64,000 nucleotides of DNA from Gaetbulibacter sp. S0825 (GCF_011777505.1 NZ_JAATJT010000003.1:62001-126000), one strand, 5' to 3'. Shown: positions 27,025 through 36,793, counted from the first letter of the stretch. The notes: generated from the letters alone by a model not told the origin. Made by a program: numbers and translations.

Positions 27025-28323
27025 ATGAAAACTATTCTTTATTCTCTTATTTTCCTTTTTAGCATTAATACATTTAGTCAAGAATCTCACCGTAGATGGC
27101 GAAAAATGAACCAAGTAAGAAACGACAAATTCGATTTGGTTTTGCCTGAAGCCATGAGAGAAAATAATATAGATATGTGGATTGTGACCAATAGAGAAGG
27201 AAATTTTGACCCTTTATATGTCGATATGGGAGAAGGTTATGTTGGTTCTACAGGCTATTACATATTTACAGATAAAGGCGGTGACAGAATAGAAAGAGCT
27301 GTTCTTGGAATTAGCGGCTACCTTCTGGAAGGAAGTGGTGCTTTTGATTATTTTGGTTCTCAAACGGAGCTTAAAGCATTTGTTGAAGCTCGTAATCCGA
27401 AAAGAATTGGACTTAATATTTCTAAAAACTATGGAGGCGCTGATGGACTTAGCCACTCAAGTTATCTAGAGCTTTCTGAAATTCTTGGAAAAAAATATCA
27501 AAACCGATTTGTATCGGCTGAAAAATTAGTTTCTGATTTTAGGTCTCGTCGTGTAGCTAGTGAAATAGCTATTTATGGTGAAGCTGGAGAACTGTCTTAC
27601 ACTATTGCCGAACGTGCATTTTCTAATGAAGTAATCACGCCTGGAGTCACAACCCTCGAAGATGTGGCTTGGTGGATGAAAGAGCAACAATTTAAAAATA
27701 ATTTGGGCTCGTCTTTTGGGATGCCTTCAGTTTATATTACTGGTCCTGATGGTGTAGAAGCAACGTCTTCTGATAGAATTATTCAACGAGGCGATGTACT
27801 TATGATTGATTGGGGAGTCGGTCTTATGAACATGTACACAGATATGAAACGTATAGCATATGTGCTTAAAGAAGGTGAAACTCGTGTTCCAGAAGGTATT
27901 CAAAACGCTTTTGATCAAGGTGTGAAAGTGAGAGATATCATAAAGAAAACTATAAAAGCTGGAGTCACTGCCAAAGAAGCAGAAAACAATGTATATGAAG
28001 CCTTAACAAACGCTGGTTTTAACAAAATGGAAGCCTTTAATAAATTTACTAATCTTGATAAAACCGATGTTATTATTGGTTGTCACTCTGTTGGAAATTG
28101 GGGACATGGCATTGGCCCATCAATTGCATTTTTCAATCCTGTTAGGTTAGGATATGAACTTAAACCAAGTAATCTAATTTCTATTGAATTATTTGCTTAC
28201 ACGAAAATCCCAGAATGGGGAGGTAAAAAGTTAAGAGTTCCTCTAGAAGATGATGCTGTGATAACTGAAAGAGGCATAGAATGGTTATACCCTGTTAACC
28301 CACGAATACTAGTTATCAAATAA
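27025..28323 (+). CDS. Secreted M24 family metallopeptidase (Xaa-Pro aminopeptidase-like)
   Basis: The ATG at 27025 gives a proper signal peptide (MKTILYSLIFLFSINTFSQ); an in-frame ATG at 26995 would add ten residues before it. The C-terminal half is a pita-bread M24 fold with metal ligands in MIDWGVGLMNMYTDMKR, the His region CHSVGNWGHGIGP, IELFAY and the final Glu in EDDAVITERG. The N-terminal half is a creatinase-like domain. It likely cleaves Xaa-Pro or related peptides outside the cytoplasm. A -7-like TAGCTTTG lies at 26979-26986. Confidence 0.88.
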   Translation: MKTILYSLIFLFSINTFSQESHRRWRKMNQVRNDKFDLVLPEAMRENNIDMWIVTNREGNFDPLYVDMGEGYVGSTGYYIFTDKGGDRIERAVLGISGYLLEGSGAFDYFGSQTELKAFVEARNPKRIGLNISKNYGGADGLSHSSYLELSEILGKKYQNRFVSAEKLVSDFRSRRVASEIAIYGEAGELSYTIAERAFSNEVITPGVTTLEDVAWWMKEQQFKNNLGSSFGMPSVYITGPDGVEATSSDRIIQRGDVLMIDWGVGLMNMYTDMKRIAYVLKEGETRVPEGIQNAFDQGVKVRDIIKKTIKAGVTAKEAENNVYEALTNAGFNKMEAFNKFTNLDKTDVIIGCHSVGNWGHGIGPSIAFFNPVRLGYELKPSNLISIELFAYTKIPEWGGKKLRVPLEDDAVITERGIEWLYPVNPRILVIK

Positions 28324-28363
28324 AGATATTTAAATACTTATAAGTAGAGCTAACTTTATAGAT

Positions 28364-29155
28364 ATGAAAGTAGGTAAAACAGCAAAGACAATAATTATAA
28401 TTATCATTTGCTTCTCAATGTATCTTTACTTTCGTGACTATTTTAAAGCAATTAAAACTTGGCTAGACCCAATCACTAACTTTGGCTTATTGAGCTATTT
28501 TTTAACCTATGTAATTCTAGGAATTCCACTTTTTATTGGAACCTATCTTATTAACTTTAATAAAAACATTTGGAAAGATTTAGGGTTAAGTCTTAACATA
28601 ATCAAACCTTTTGTTTACGCCTTGTTATTCGCAATACCTATGTTACTAGGAGGTATTATTTTCTTTGATTTTAACGCTGATATTAATACTCAAAATATTT
28701 TAGCAGGAAGTATTGTCATTGGATTTATAGAAGAATTGTTTTTTAGAGGCTTCCTTTTTGGTCAACTCTTTAAAAACACAAAGCTTGGTTTTATTCCAGC
28801 CATATTTTTTGGAGCTTTGGTTTTTGCCATGGGGCACCTTTACCAAAGTCAAGATATTTTTGAGTTGTTTGGCATATTTACAGTAACTTTTATGGGAGCT
28901 GTCTTGTTTGCTTGGTTATATGTAGAATGGAATTATAATTTATGGATTCCAATATTTCTACACGCATTAATGAATTTATCATGGAATCTATTTGCCATGG
29001 ACGAAACTGCTCTTGGAGGCTTACTACCAAATATTCTTAGAGGATTAACCATTACTTTAGCGATAGGTTTTACTATCATTTATAAGCGGAAACGTAATAT
29101 GGACATGGCTATTACTAAAAACACACTATTCACTTCTTTGAGTATATCAAAATGA
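28364..29155 (+). CDS. CPBP family intramembrane metalloprotease
   Basis: A 263-residue membrane protein with the CPBP (CAAX protease/bacteriocin-processing) motifs: EE-xxx-R at E123, E124 and R128 (GFIEELFFRGFLFG), H158 (FAMGHLY) and H200 (FLHALMN). Members either process peptides or protect against bacteriocins. No peptide gene is adjacent. A sequence TAACTTTA ends five bases before the ATG, a possible weak promoter. It is followed after 13 bases by the ammonia-lyase gene. Confidence 0.86.
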   Translation: MKVGKTAKTIIIIIICFSMYLYFRDYFKAIKTWLDPITNFGLLSYFLTYVILGIPLFIGTYLINFNKNIWKDLGLSLNIIKPFVYALLFAIPMLLGGIIFFDFNADINTQNILAGSIVIGFIEELFFRGFLFGQLFKNTKLGFIPAIFFGALVFAMGHLYQSQDIFELFGIFTVTFMGAVLFAWLYVEWNYNLWIPIFLHALMNLSWNLFAMDETALGGLLPNILRGLTITLAIGFTIIYKRKRNMDMAITKNTLFTSLSISK

Positions 29156-29168
29156 TATTTTAACTAAC

Positions 29169-30287
29169 ATGAGTAAAATTTATTACCAAAACATACCAAA
29201 CAATAGTATTAGCAATAGTTTTACCAATAACATATTGAAAGCTCACAACGCAACTAAATTTCATGAATCTTTAAAAGGCTATAAGGCAACACCACTAATT
29301 CACTTGCCTAACTTATCTAAAAAACACAATGTTGGAACTATTTATGTTAAAGACGAATCATACAGATTTGGTCTTAACGCATTTAAAGTTTTAGGAGCTT
29401 CGTATGCCATTAAACAATGTTTAGAAAAAAATCCATCCATCGAAACGGTTTGTACAGCTACCGATGGAAATCATGGACGTGCTGTCGCTTGGGCTGCAAA
29501 AAAGTTTAAAAAAAATGCTGTGGTTTTTGTTCCAAGGGACACAACTCTTAAGCGTATAAATGTCATAGAACAGGAAGGTGCTAAAGTCATTCAGGTTGAT
29601 GGTAATTATGATGACGCTTGCCTAGAAGCAGAAAATGCAAGCAATACCAATAATTGGACATTAATTCAAGATACTGCTTGGGAAGGTTACGAAGAAATTC
29701 CTGCAATGATAATGGCAGGATATTTAACCTTATTTAAGGAACTTGAAAATAGTATTCACACGGCTTCAAAACCAAAAATAGATATCGTGTTTTTACAAGC
29801 AGGTGTAGGAAGTATGGCTGCTTCAGGCATTTATTATTACCTAAACAAATATGGTGCTAACAAACCAAAAATAGTGATTGTAGAACCTCAAGAAGCCGAT
29901 GGTATTTTACTATCGTTTTTTAACAACAAAATTTCCACATCAAAAGGGAATAGCAGTACCATCATGGCAGGATTAAATTGTGGAACACCTTCTTTAGGAG
30001 CGTGGAGTTTATTAAAAAATGGTGCAGACGTTTCCATAAAAATCAGTGATGATTATACTAAAAAAGCTATGCGAGAACTATATTATCCTACCGCAGATGA
30101 TAAAAGAATTATTTCGGGTGAATCTGGTGCTAGTGGCTTCGCTGGATTTCTAGCCATTATGAATGATGCTAATTTTAAAACAGTCAAAAAATCCCTTGGT
30201 ATTAATACCAATAGTAATATTTTATTTATAAGTACCGAAGGAGATACCGATAAACAAGTATTTGTAGACATAATAAGCAACAACTAA
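29169..30287 (+). CDS. dpaL: Diaminopropionate ammonia-lyase
   Basis: This 372-residue PLP enzyme has the fold-type II signature with the PLP lysine in RFGLNAFKVLGASYA, the family-specific CTATDGNHGRAVAWAAKK, the glycine-rich phosphate loop QAGVGSMAASG and GLNCGTPS. It converts 2,3-diaminopropionate to pyruvate and ammonia. The last codons (AGCAACAAC) and following bases recur upstream of the tfoX-like gene at 31185, evidence that the two genes were once adjacent. Confidence 0.9.
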   Translation: MSKIYYQNIPNNSISNSFTNNILKAHNATKFHESLKGYKATPLIHLPNLSKKHNVGTIYVKDESYRFGLNAFKVLGASYAIKQCLEKNPSIETVCTATDGNHGRAVAWAAKKFKKNAVVFVPRDTTLKRINVIEQEGAKVIQVDGNYDDACLEAENASNTNNWTLIQDTAWEGYEEIPAMIMAGYLTLFKELENSIHTASKPKIDIVFLQAGVGSMAASGIYYYLNKYGANKPKIVIVEPQEADGILLSFFNNKISTSKGNSSTIMAGLNCGTPSLGAWSLLKNGADVSIKISDDYTKKAMRELYYPTADDKRIISGESGASGFAGFLAIMNDANFKTVKKSLGINTNSNILFISTEGDTDKQVFVDIISNN

Positions 30288-30303
30288 ATAGAGACAAAAG
30301 CTT

Positions 30304-31149
30304 ATGGCATACGACGAATATTCAACAGACAGTATAAGAAGTCTATTTAAAACAAAAAAAACTAGCATTCTTTATTTCTTGACCGCTTTAATTGTATTAT
30401 ACGCATGTGTTGAGAAAGAGACAGCCTCTAATATTTTACAAAAGACCATTCATTCAATAGATACAATTGAAACGATTTACTATAAGCAAGACATGTCGAG
30501 GTCAAATCCTCAAAATATTAATGATACAATCTTTCGGTTTCGAGAAATGTATTTTAAAAGATTGATAAAAGATTCCATTGTAGGTGTAAAAGGTCACTGG
30601 TACATGTATGTAAACGATAAGGAAAATGTAATTTATGAAGATATCTACGATGGTAATAAATTAATAAGAAAAAACAACCGAGATAGCATTGCAAGAGTTT
30701 ACGATTTAGTCAAATTTCCTGATTTCAAAAAAAGCCATTTCTGGAGCCATAATACACTTTATGGGATGCAATATGAGTTCAAGTATATTCTAGATAATAT
30801 GGATTCATACTCAATTAAGCGATTAAATGATACTATTATTGACGGTAAGGACAACTATCAAATTATCGTGAGTTTAGAAAACAAAATGACAATGCCTGGA
30901 TTCGCAACTAAACTTGAAAATGACGAAGGTAGTATTTCGGAAACTCTATATGTCATTGCTAAGAAGACCTACTATCCCAAAAGAATAAAAGGGTTAAGCT
31001 ATTGTATAAACAATCCTGAACAAAAAATATTTATTGACCAAAAATATTACGATATTGAATTCAATCTTACAATTGATGATCGCGTTCAGTTTAATACAAC
31101 AAACCAATCAATAAAAGAGTTTAAAAAAATTGAAATGAAACCTGACTAG
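30304..31149 (+). CDS. Unknown lipoprotein whose N-terminus is borrowed from the tfoX-like gene
   Basis: Residues 1-20 (MAYDEYSTDSIRSLFKTKKT) are a diverged copy of the start of the TfoX-like protein 900 bases downstream (MAYDEYLADRIRQSLKEKRT); the first 19 bases of the two frames are identical. They are joined to a lipoprotein signal (ILYFLTALIVLYAC, lipobox LYAC). The remainder is a 240-residue beta-rich domain of the kind seen in Bacteroidota outer lipoproteins; I do not recognise it. No other start codon is available before the signal, so it appears to depend on the captured start. Confidence 0.7.
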   Translation: MAYDEYSTDSIRSLFKTKKTSILYFLTALIVLYACVEKETASNILQKTIHSIDTIETIYYKQDMSRSNPQNINDTIFRFREMYFKRLIKDSIVGVKGHWYMYVNDKENVIYEDIYDGNKLIRKNNRDSIARVYDLVKFPDFKKSHFWSHNTLYGMQYEFKYILDNMDSYSIKRLNDTIIDGKDNYQIIVSLENKMTMPGFATKLENDEGSISETLYVIAKKTYYPKRIKGLSYCINNPEQKIFIDQKYYDIEFNLTIDDRVQFNTTNQSIKEFKKIEMKPD

Positions 31150-31198
31150 TTTTAAAGCAAATAGAACTGATAACATAAGACGAAGCAACAACTTAGTA

Positions 31199-31567
31199 AT
31201 GGCATACGACGAATATTTAGCTGACAGAATAAGACAATCTCTAAAAGAAAAGCGAACTATCTTTACCGAACTTAAAATGATGGGAGGCTTATGCTTTAAA
31301 GTAGATAACAAAATGCTTTGTGGTATTCATATCGATAAAAAATATGGCGATAGCCTACTTATGGCTAGAATTGGTGAAGACGCTTATAAAACAGCTATTA
31401 AAAACGAGCATTGCTTACCAATGGACTTTACAGGTCGTCCAATGCGAGGTTATATTTTTGTGACTCCAGAAGGATTTGATAACGAAAACGATTTATCGCA
31501 CTACCTAGACTTATGCTTAGCATTTAACCCATTGGCTAAAGCAAGTAAGTCTAAAAAGAAAAAGTAA
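31199..31567 (+). CDS. TfoX N-terminal domain protein
   Basis: The 122-residue protein is essentially one TfoX_N domain (TELKMMGGLCFKVDNKMLCGIHIDKKYGDSLLMARIG...PMDFTGRPMRGYIFV) with a short Lys-rich tail. Stand-alone TfoX_N proteins are common in Bacteroidota and have no proven role in competence. Its 5' end, and the bases before it, are duplicated at 30285-30370. It ends 4 bases before the second TACGTA promoter module. Confidence 0.85.
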   Translation: MAYDEYLADRIRQSLKEKRTIFTELKMMGGLCFKVDNKMLCGIHIDKKYGDSLLMARIGEDAYKTAIKNEHCLPMDFTGRPMRGYIFVTPEGFDNENDLSHYLDLCLAFNPLAKASKSKKKK

Positions 31568-31573
31568 TGCGTA

Positions 31574-31620
31574 TACGTAATTATACGTATTGATTTTATC
31601 ATTTTAAAAGGCTAACTTCG
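31574..31620 (+). promoter_or_regulatory. Promoter of the DUF695 gene with twin TACGTA palindromes
   Basis: TACGTA at 31574-31579 and 31584-31589 (10 bp apart) lead into TTG (31590-31592), 20 bases, and TAACTTCG (31613-31620). Layout and spacing are the same as in front of hamA, although spacers differ in sequence. Confidence 0.7.
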
Positions 31621-31710
31621 TTTACTTGTGCTGAACTTGCTTCAGTAACAGTCGATAAACATCAATTAAAACTGAATTTATCTTAACATTGGCAACAAGC
31701 AAAAAAAACA

Positions 31711-32226
31711 ATGAAACATAAAGTTTTAATACTGACAATGGGAATTCTTACATCACTTTTTGGGCACGGACAAAATAAAAACTCTGAATCTGACAAAATC
31801 TTTCCCGAAGAGAAATTTTCGATTTTGGAAGCAACTCTGACAAATGGAAATCCAGTAGTTGGTTCATTTAATATGTCATATAAAGATTATGACAAGAAAT
31901 CGAAATTCCCTTGGTGTTTAAGTATTTCTATTGGACTCAAACTGGAAAATTGTAAAGAAAACGGACTTCCAGAATCGGAAGAAATATCAACAGCCAATCG
32001 ATTTGAAAATGAACTACTTGAAAAAATAAAAGGAATAACAACTGCTCATTACGTTGGACATTTATTTAATGACACTTTTCTGGATGTTTACATATATCTT
32101 GATGACCCTGAAAAAGTTCATCAATGGCTTCAAACTCAAATAAACAAAGAAGGATTAATTAGAGGTTTTGGATATGAAATTAATCAAGACCCTAAATGGG
32201 AAACAGTAAGAAATTATCTGAATTGA
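31711..32226 (+). CDS. DUF695-like exported protein
   Basis: A 171-residue protein beginning with a signal-like segment (MKHKVLILTMGILTSLFGHG). The region FPWCLSISIGLKLENCKENGLPESEE and the end YEINQDPKWETVRNYL resemble DUF695 proteins, a family related to RraB-like folds whose function I do not know. An unusually long leader of about 90 bases separates it from its promoter. Promoter module and a CAATGT-containing tail suggest it came as an imported unit. Confidence 0.7.
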   Translation: MKHKVLILTMGILTSLFGHGQNKNSESDKIFPEEKFSILEATLTNGNPVVGSFNMSYKDYDKKSKFPWCLSISIGLKLENCKENGLPESEEISTANRFENELLEKIKGITTAHYVGHLFNDTFLDVYIYLDDPEKVHQWLQTQINKEGLIRGFGYEINQDPKWETVRNYLN

Positions 32227-32322
32227 AAACTAAAATGATAAATCCAGTTTCCATCAATGTATAAAAATAATGCTTAAGTTCATTCATTAATCGTAAGTTC
32301 GTGCACTTTAAACCATCACTTT

Positions 32323-33561
32323 ATGAAAAATTCTATTCTTGTTCTTCTGCTCTTTGTATTATCAATTAATTTTTCAATCAATGCTCAAGATGATGTTAGT
32401 ATAGGAAAAATTGAAACTATTGAATCAAAAATTTTAGGCGAAAGTCGAAAAATAATGATTTATACACCAAATGATATGTCTAATCCTGCAAATTTTAATA
32501 AAAAATATCCAGTAGTTTATTTATTAGATGGAGATGCGCATTTTACTTCGGTTGTAGGTATGATAGAACAATTCAGTCAAATAAATGGAAATACCATTAC
32601 ACCCGAAATGATTGTCGTTGCCATACCAAATACAAATAGAAATAGAGACCTTACTCCAACAAAATCGCAACCACAACCACCCATGGCACCAAAAGCCTTA
32701 ACAGATCAATCTGGAGGAGGGAAAAACTTTGTGAGTTTTATGGAAAAGGAGTTATTTCCATATATTGAAACCAACTATCCTACTGTGCCATATCGCATGT
32801 TTATTGGCCATTCTTTTGGTGGATTATTAGTTTTGGACACGCTTTTGGACAAACCTGAGCTTTTTAATAGTTATATTGCTATTGATCCTTCTATGTGGTG
32901 GGATAACACCTTACTTTTAAATACCATTAAAACTACAGATTTCAATGATGCCAAATACAATAAAAAAGCACTTTACTTAGGTATTGCAAATACTTTGCAA
33001 GAAGGTTTGGATATAGATACAACTCGTGACATAAAAGGACCTATGACTGCTCATATAAACTCCATATTAGATACTAGAGATGCATTTAATAAAATTAATA
33101 ATAATGGTTTTTTATTTGCATCTAAATTTTATGAGAATGATAATCATGGTTCTGCACCATTAATGACTACTTATGATGGTCTCAGGTTTATTTTTGACTT
33201 TTATCAATTTGAAGTCAGTTTTGCAGATGTTATGGCTGAAAATACAGACATTGTTGATAGAATGAAAGCTCATTACAGTAATGTTACTAAAACTCTAGGC
33301 TACGAAAACAAACCAGATGAAGCTATGATTAATGGCATGGGCTATCAACTCATGGAAATGGGGAAAATCGATTTAGCAGGTGAGTTTTTTAAAATGAATG
33401 TAGATTACTATCCAAAAAGTTCAAATGTATATGATTCCCTTGGAGATTATTATTTAGCCAACGAGGATAAAGCTAAAGCTAAAGCCAACTTTGAGAAAGC
33501 ATTATCTATAAATGAAAATCCTGAATCACGAAAAAAACTAGAGAAATTAAAATTGGATTAA
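32323..33561 (+). CDS. Secreted alpha/beta-hydrolase esterase with C-terminal TPR
   Basis: After a signal peptide (residues 1-21) comes an esterase domain of the enterochelin-esterase/COG2819 type: the strand [11 protein letters not shown], the nucleophile elbow GHSFGG near residue 165, an acidic residue in the IAIDPSMWW region and His in NDNHGSAP near 275. Residues 335-412 form at least one to two TPR helices ([25 protein letters not shown]). It probably hydrolyses a periplasmic ester. It converges on purC; the stop codons overlap by two or three bases. Confidence 0.87.
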   Translation: MKNSILVLLLFVLSINFSINAQDDVSIGKIETIESKILGESRKIMIYTPNDMSNPANFNKKYPVVYLLDGDAHFTSVVGMIEQFSQINGNTITPEMIVVAIPNTNRNRDLTPTKSQPQPPMAPKALTDQSGGGKNFVSFMEKELFPYIETNYPTVPYRMFIGHSFGGLLVLDTLLDKPELFNSYIAIDPSMWWDNTLLLNTIKTTDFNDAKYNKKALYLGIANTLQEGLDIDTTRDIKGPMTAHINSILDTRDAFNKINNNGFLFASKFYENDNHGSAPLMTTYDGLRFIFDFYQFEVSFADVMAENTDIVDRMKAHYSNVTKTLGYENKPDEAMINGMGYQLMEMGKIDLAGEFFKMNVDYYPKSSNVYDSLGDYYLANEDKAKAKANFEKALSINENPESRKKLEKLKLD

Positions 33562-34508
33562 CTATTTAAATATCCTAATACATTTTTCTCAATACGCTCT
33601 TGAATATTGCTCACATCAGCTTTTACAAAAGTGTCTCCAGTAATATTCTCGTAAAGCTCAATATAACGCTCCGAAACCGTTGTTATGTACTCGTCAGTCA
33701 TTTCAGGGACGGTTTGCCCTTCTAATCCTTGAAAATTGTTAGCGATTAACCACTGACGCACAAACTCTTTTGAGAGTTGTTTTTGAGCCTCTCCTCTATT
33801 TTGACGTTCTTGGTATCCTTCGGCATAAAAATAACGTGATGAATCTGGTGTGTGGATTTCGTCAATCAACACAATTTTTCCGTCTTTCGTCTTTCCAAAT
33901 TCGTATTTGGTATCAACTAAAATAAGTCCACGTGATGCTGCTATTTCCGAGCCTCTTTGGAATAGTTTTCTGGTATAATCTTCAAGAACTAAGTAGTCCG
34001 CCTCAGAGACAATGCCTTTAGCTAAAATATCTTCACGAGATATGTCTTCATCATGATCGCCTTGTTCTGCTTTGGTAGCAGGCGTAATAATTGGTTCAGG
34101 GAATTTATCATTTTCCTTCATGCCTTCTGGCATTGGCACACCACAAAGCATGCGTTTACCAGCTTTATATTCGCGAGCAGCATGCCCAGACATATAACCA
34201 CGTATCACCATTTCTACTTTAAAGGGCTCACACAAATGTCCCACTGCTACATTTGGGTCTGGCGTTGCCACCAACCAATTTGGTACTAAATCTTCAGTTG
34301 CTTTCATCATTTTGGTAGCAATCTGATTTAGTATTTGACCTTTATACGGAATACCTTTCGGCATTACGACATCAAAAGCCGATAATCTATCGGTTGCAAT
34401 CATTACCAACAAATCATCATTGATGTTATAAACTTCGCGAACTTTTCCTTTATAAACGCTTTTCTGGTTTGGGAAATTAAAATTGGTATCTGTGATGGTG
34501 TTGTTCAT
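33558..34508 (-). CDS. purC: Phosphoribosylaminoimidazole-succinocarboxamide synthase
   Basis: A 316-residue SAICAR synthetase with the diagnostic [45 protein letters not shown] and [11 protein letters not shown]...[13 protein letters not shown]. It joins aspartate to CAIR with ATP in purine synthesis. Length fits the Bacteroidota form, longer than the E. coli enzyme. A dispersed repeat lies just upstream. Confidence 0.96.
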   Translation of the reverse strand: MNNTITDTNFNFPNQKSVYKGKVREVYNINDDLLVMIATDRLSAFDVVMPKGIPYKGQILNQIATKMMKATEDLVPNWLVATPDPNVAVGHLCEPFKVEMVIRGYMSGHAAREYKAGKRMLCGVPMPEGMKENDKFPEPIITPATKAEQGDHDEDISREDILAKGIVSEADYLVLEDYTRKLFQRGSEIAASRGLILVDTKYEFGKTKDGKIVLIDEIHTPDSSRYFYAEGYQERQNRGEAQKQLSKEFVRQWLIANNFQGLEGQTVPEMTDEYITTVSERYIELYENITGDTFVKADVSNIQERIEKNVLGYLNS

Positions 34509-34523
34509 TTTTACAATTTAAAA

Positions 34524-34590
34524 GACACTTCGACTACGCTCAGTGTGACAACTAATTTTATTGTTGACTGCTACTGCATACTGCCAACTG
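34524..34590. repeat. REP-like palindrome followed by ACTGC tandem motif
   Basis: Bases 34524-34550 hold an imperfect palindrome (GACACT...AGTGTgACA around TCGACTACGCTC), a type of dispersed intergenic repeat I recognise from flavobacterial genomes. At 34567-34590 three copies of ACTGC with small changes follow. Both sit between purC and phoH. Confidence 0.65.
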
Positions 34591-34593
34591 ATT

Positions 34594-35547
34594 CTATTCT
34601 CTATTTTCAATATTTTTATAAGCTGCAATGACCTTCTTAACTAATTTATGACGAATCACATCTTTATCATCTAAGAAAATAATACCTACACCTTCAACGT
34701 CTTTTAAAATTAATAGGGCTTCTTTTAAACCCGAAATAGTACGTCTTGGTAAATCTATTTGTCCAGGATCTCCAGTTAATAAAAACTTAGCGTTTTTCCC
34801 CATTCTGGTCAAGAACATTTTCATTTGTGCATGTGTGGTGTTTTGACCTTCGTCTAAAATCACAAAGGCATTATCTAGTGTACGACCACGCATAAATGCC
34901 AAAGGTGCTATTTGAATGATTCCTTTTTCTATATATCCATCCAATTTTTCATGCGGAATCATATCCCTTAAAGCATCATATAAGGGTTGCATATAAGGGT
35001 CCAGTTTTTCTTTTAAATCACCTGGAAGAAATCCTAAATTCTCACCTGCTTCAACAGCAGGACGTGTTAGTATAATACGCTTTACTTCTTTATTTTTTAA
35101 GGCTTTTACAGCTAAAGCAACGCCTGTATAAGTTTTTCCTGTTCCAGCAGGACCAATTGCAAAAACCATATCATTTTTACGCATGCTCTCCACCAGTTTA
35201 CGTTGATTTGCTGTTTGTGCTTTAATGAGCTTTCCACCTACACCATGCACCAATACTTCGCCACTAGCCTCAGAAGTTGCATAATCATCACTTGTCAAGC
35301 TAGTTAAAACACGCTCAATAACGTTTTCGTCAAGCTTATTATATTTCCCAAAATGGGTTATAAGCATGGTTAACCGTCTATCAAATTCTTCAAGTAATTC
35401 TTCATCACCAAAAGCTTTTAATTTATTTCCTCGTGCAACAATTTTTAATTTTGGGAAGTATTTTTTTAGAAGTTCTATATTGGCGTTTTGGGCACCAAAA
35501 AACTCTTTTGGGCTTATCTCTTCAAGCTCGATAATTAGTTCATTCAA
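34594..35547 (-). CDS. PhoH family ATPase
   Basis: A 317-residue PhoH protein: N-terminal KH-like region, Walker A GPAGTGKT near residue 136, motif RPAVEAGENLGFLPGDLKEK, Walker B FVILDEGQNTT and LTGDPGQIDLPR. Relatives are phosphate-starvation ATPases linked to RNA metabolism. Divergent from the SAM hydroxide adenosyltransferase gene. Confidence 0.93.
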   Translation of the reverse strand: MNELIIELEEISPKEFFGAQNANIELLKKYFPKLKIVARGNKLKAFGDEELLEEFDRRLTMLITHFGKYNKLDENVIERVLTSLTSDDYATSEASGEVLVHGVGGKLIKAQTANQRKLVESMRKNDMVFAIGPAGTGKTYTGVALAVKALKNKEVKRIILTRPAVEAGENLGFLPGDLKEKLDPYMQPLYDALRDMIPHEKLDGYIEKGIIQIAPLAFMRGRTLDNAFVILDEGQNTTHAQMKMFLTRMGKNAKFLLTGDPGQIDLPRRTISGLKEALLILKDVEGVGIIFLDDKDVIRHKLVKKVIAAYKNIENRE

Positions 35548-35651
35548 ATGCTGAAAATTTTATAAGATAAATCACTTTGGATTTATTAGTTTTGTAAGAC
35601 TCAAAAGTACAAAAATTACTAGCAAACTAGTTAAAAAAAATATCAACAAAT

Positions 35652-36494
35652 TTGCCAATGGCAATTATTACATTAACAACAGATTTTGGAGAGAAAGATC
35701 ACTTTGCTGGCGCAATTAAAGGCGCTATTTATAGTGAGCAACCTGAAGTAAAAATTGTTGATATCTCACACTCAATATCTCCGTTTAACATTTCAGAAGC
35801 TGCCTATGTCATACAAAATGCTTACAGTAGTTTTCCAAAGGGTACTATCCATATTATTGGAATAGACTCTGAGTTAAACCAAGAGAATAAGCATATTACC
35901 GTAAAATTGGATGGTCATTATTTTATATGTGCTAATAATGGTATTATGAGCATGATTTGCTCGGTTATTGCACCAGAAAAAATTGTAGAAATCAATATTC
36001 ACGATAAAATAGAAACCAGTTTTCCAGTGCTCGATGTATTTGTAAAAGTGGCTAGCCACATATCAAGGGGAGGAACATTGGAGGTGATAGGTAAAACTAT
36101 TGACAGCATTAAACCTATAAGAAATTTGATGCCGTTTGTAAATGATGAAAAAAATCAAATTATTGGAAATGTTATCTATATTGATAATTATGGGAATGTC
36201 GTAACCAATATTAGAAAAAAGTTTTTTGAGGGTATCCAAAAAGGAAGAGCTTTCGAAATTTCTGCGAGGAATTATAAATTCAGAACCATTTTTTCTAAAT
36301 ATAGTGAAGTCGTTAACTTTGATATAGAAGAAGACAAACGCAATGACGAAGGGAAATCTTTAGTCGTTTTTAACTCGTCAAACTATTTAGAGATTGCCAT
36401 TTATAAAAGTAATAGCACAACAGTTGGGAGTGCCTCTACACTTATGGGATTAACGATGATGGATACTGTAACTATAAACTTTTTAAAAGAATAA
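35652..36494 (+). CDS. SAM hydroxide adenosyltransferase (DUF62)
   Basis: The start TLTTDFGEKDHFAGAIKGAI and the C-terminal GNVVTNIRKKFF region are the two domains of the SAM-dependent chlorinase/fluorinase-like family; ordinary members hydrolyse S-adenosylmethionine to adenosine and methionine with hydroxide. Length 280 is normal. The ATG at 35658 gives MAIITLTTDFG and is as likely a start as the one at 35652. It is followed after two bases by the monooxygenase-like gene. Confidence 0.88.
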   Translation: MPMAIITLTTDFGEKDHFAGAIKGAIYSEQPEVKIVDISHSISPFNISEAAYVIQNAYSSFPKGTIHIIGIDSELNQENKHITVKLDGHYFICANNGIMSMICSVIAPEKIVEINIHDKIETSFPVLDVFVKVASHISRGGTLEVIGKTIDSIKPIRNLMPFVNDEKNQIIGNVIYIDNYGNVVTNIRKKFFEGIQKGRAFEISARNYKFRTIFSKYSEVVNFDIEEDKRNDEGKSLVVFNSSNYLEIAIYKSNSTTVGSASTLMGLTMMDTVTINFLKE

Positions 36495-36496
36495 TT

Positions 36497-36793
36497 ATGT
36501 TTGTACGAATAGTTAAGATGAGTTTTGATAAAGATTTGATTGATAGCTTTTTAAATGTTTTTCATTTACACAAAGAATCTATACGAAATTTTCCTGGTTG
36601 CCGCTTCTTAGAATTGTATCAAGACAAAGACAATCCATCAATATTTTTCACTTATAGTTACTGGAATGATGAAGCAGATTTAGAAAATTATAGAACCTCT
36701 GAGTTATTTAAAAACGTTTGGTCTAAAACCAAAACACTATTTAATGATAAACCACAAGCTTGGAGTGTGGATAAAATTGTGTCGTTAAAGTAA
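36497..36793 (+). CDS. Antibiotic-biosynthesis-monooxygenase domain protein
   Basis: A 98-residue ABM-fold protein (dimeric ferredoxin-like barrel): RFLELYQDKDNPSIFFTYSYWNDEADLENYRTSELF is the typical core. Relatives include quinol monooxygenases such as YgiN and haem-degrading enzymes; substrate unknown. It is tightly linked to the upstream adenosyltransferase gene and precedes gldFG by about 100 bases. Confidence 0.85.
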   Translation: MFVRIVKMSFDKDLIDSFLNVFHLHKESIRNFPGCRFLELYQDKDNPSIFFTYSYWNDEADLENYRTSELFKNVWSKTKTLFNDKPQAWSVDKIVSLK

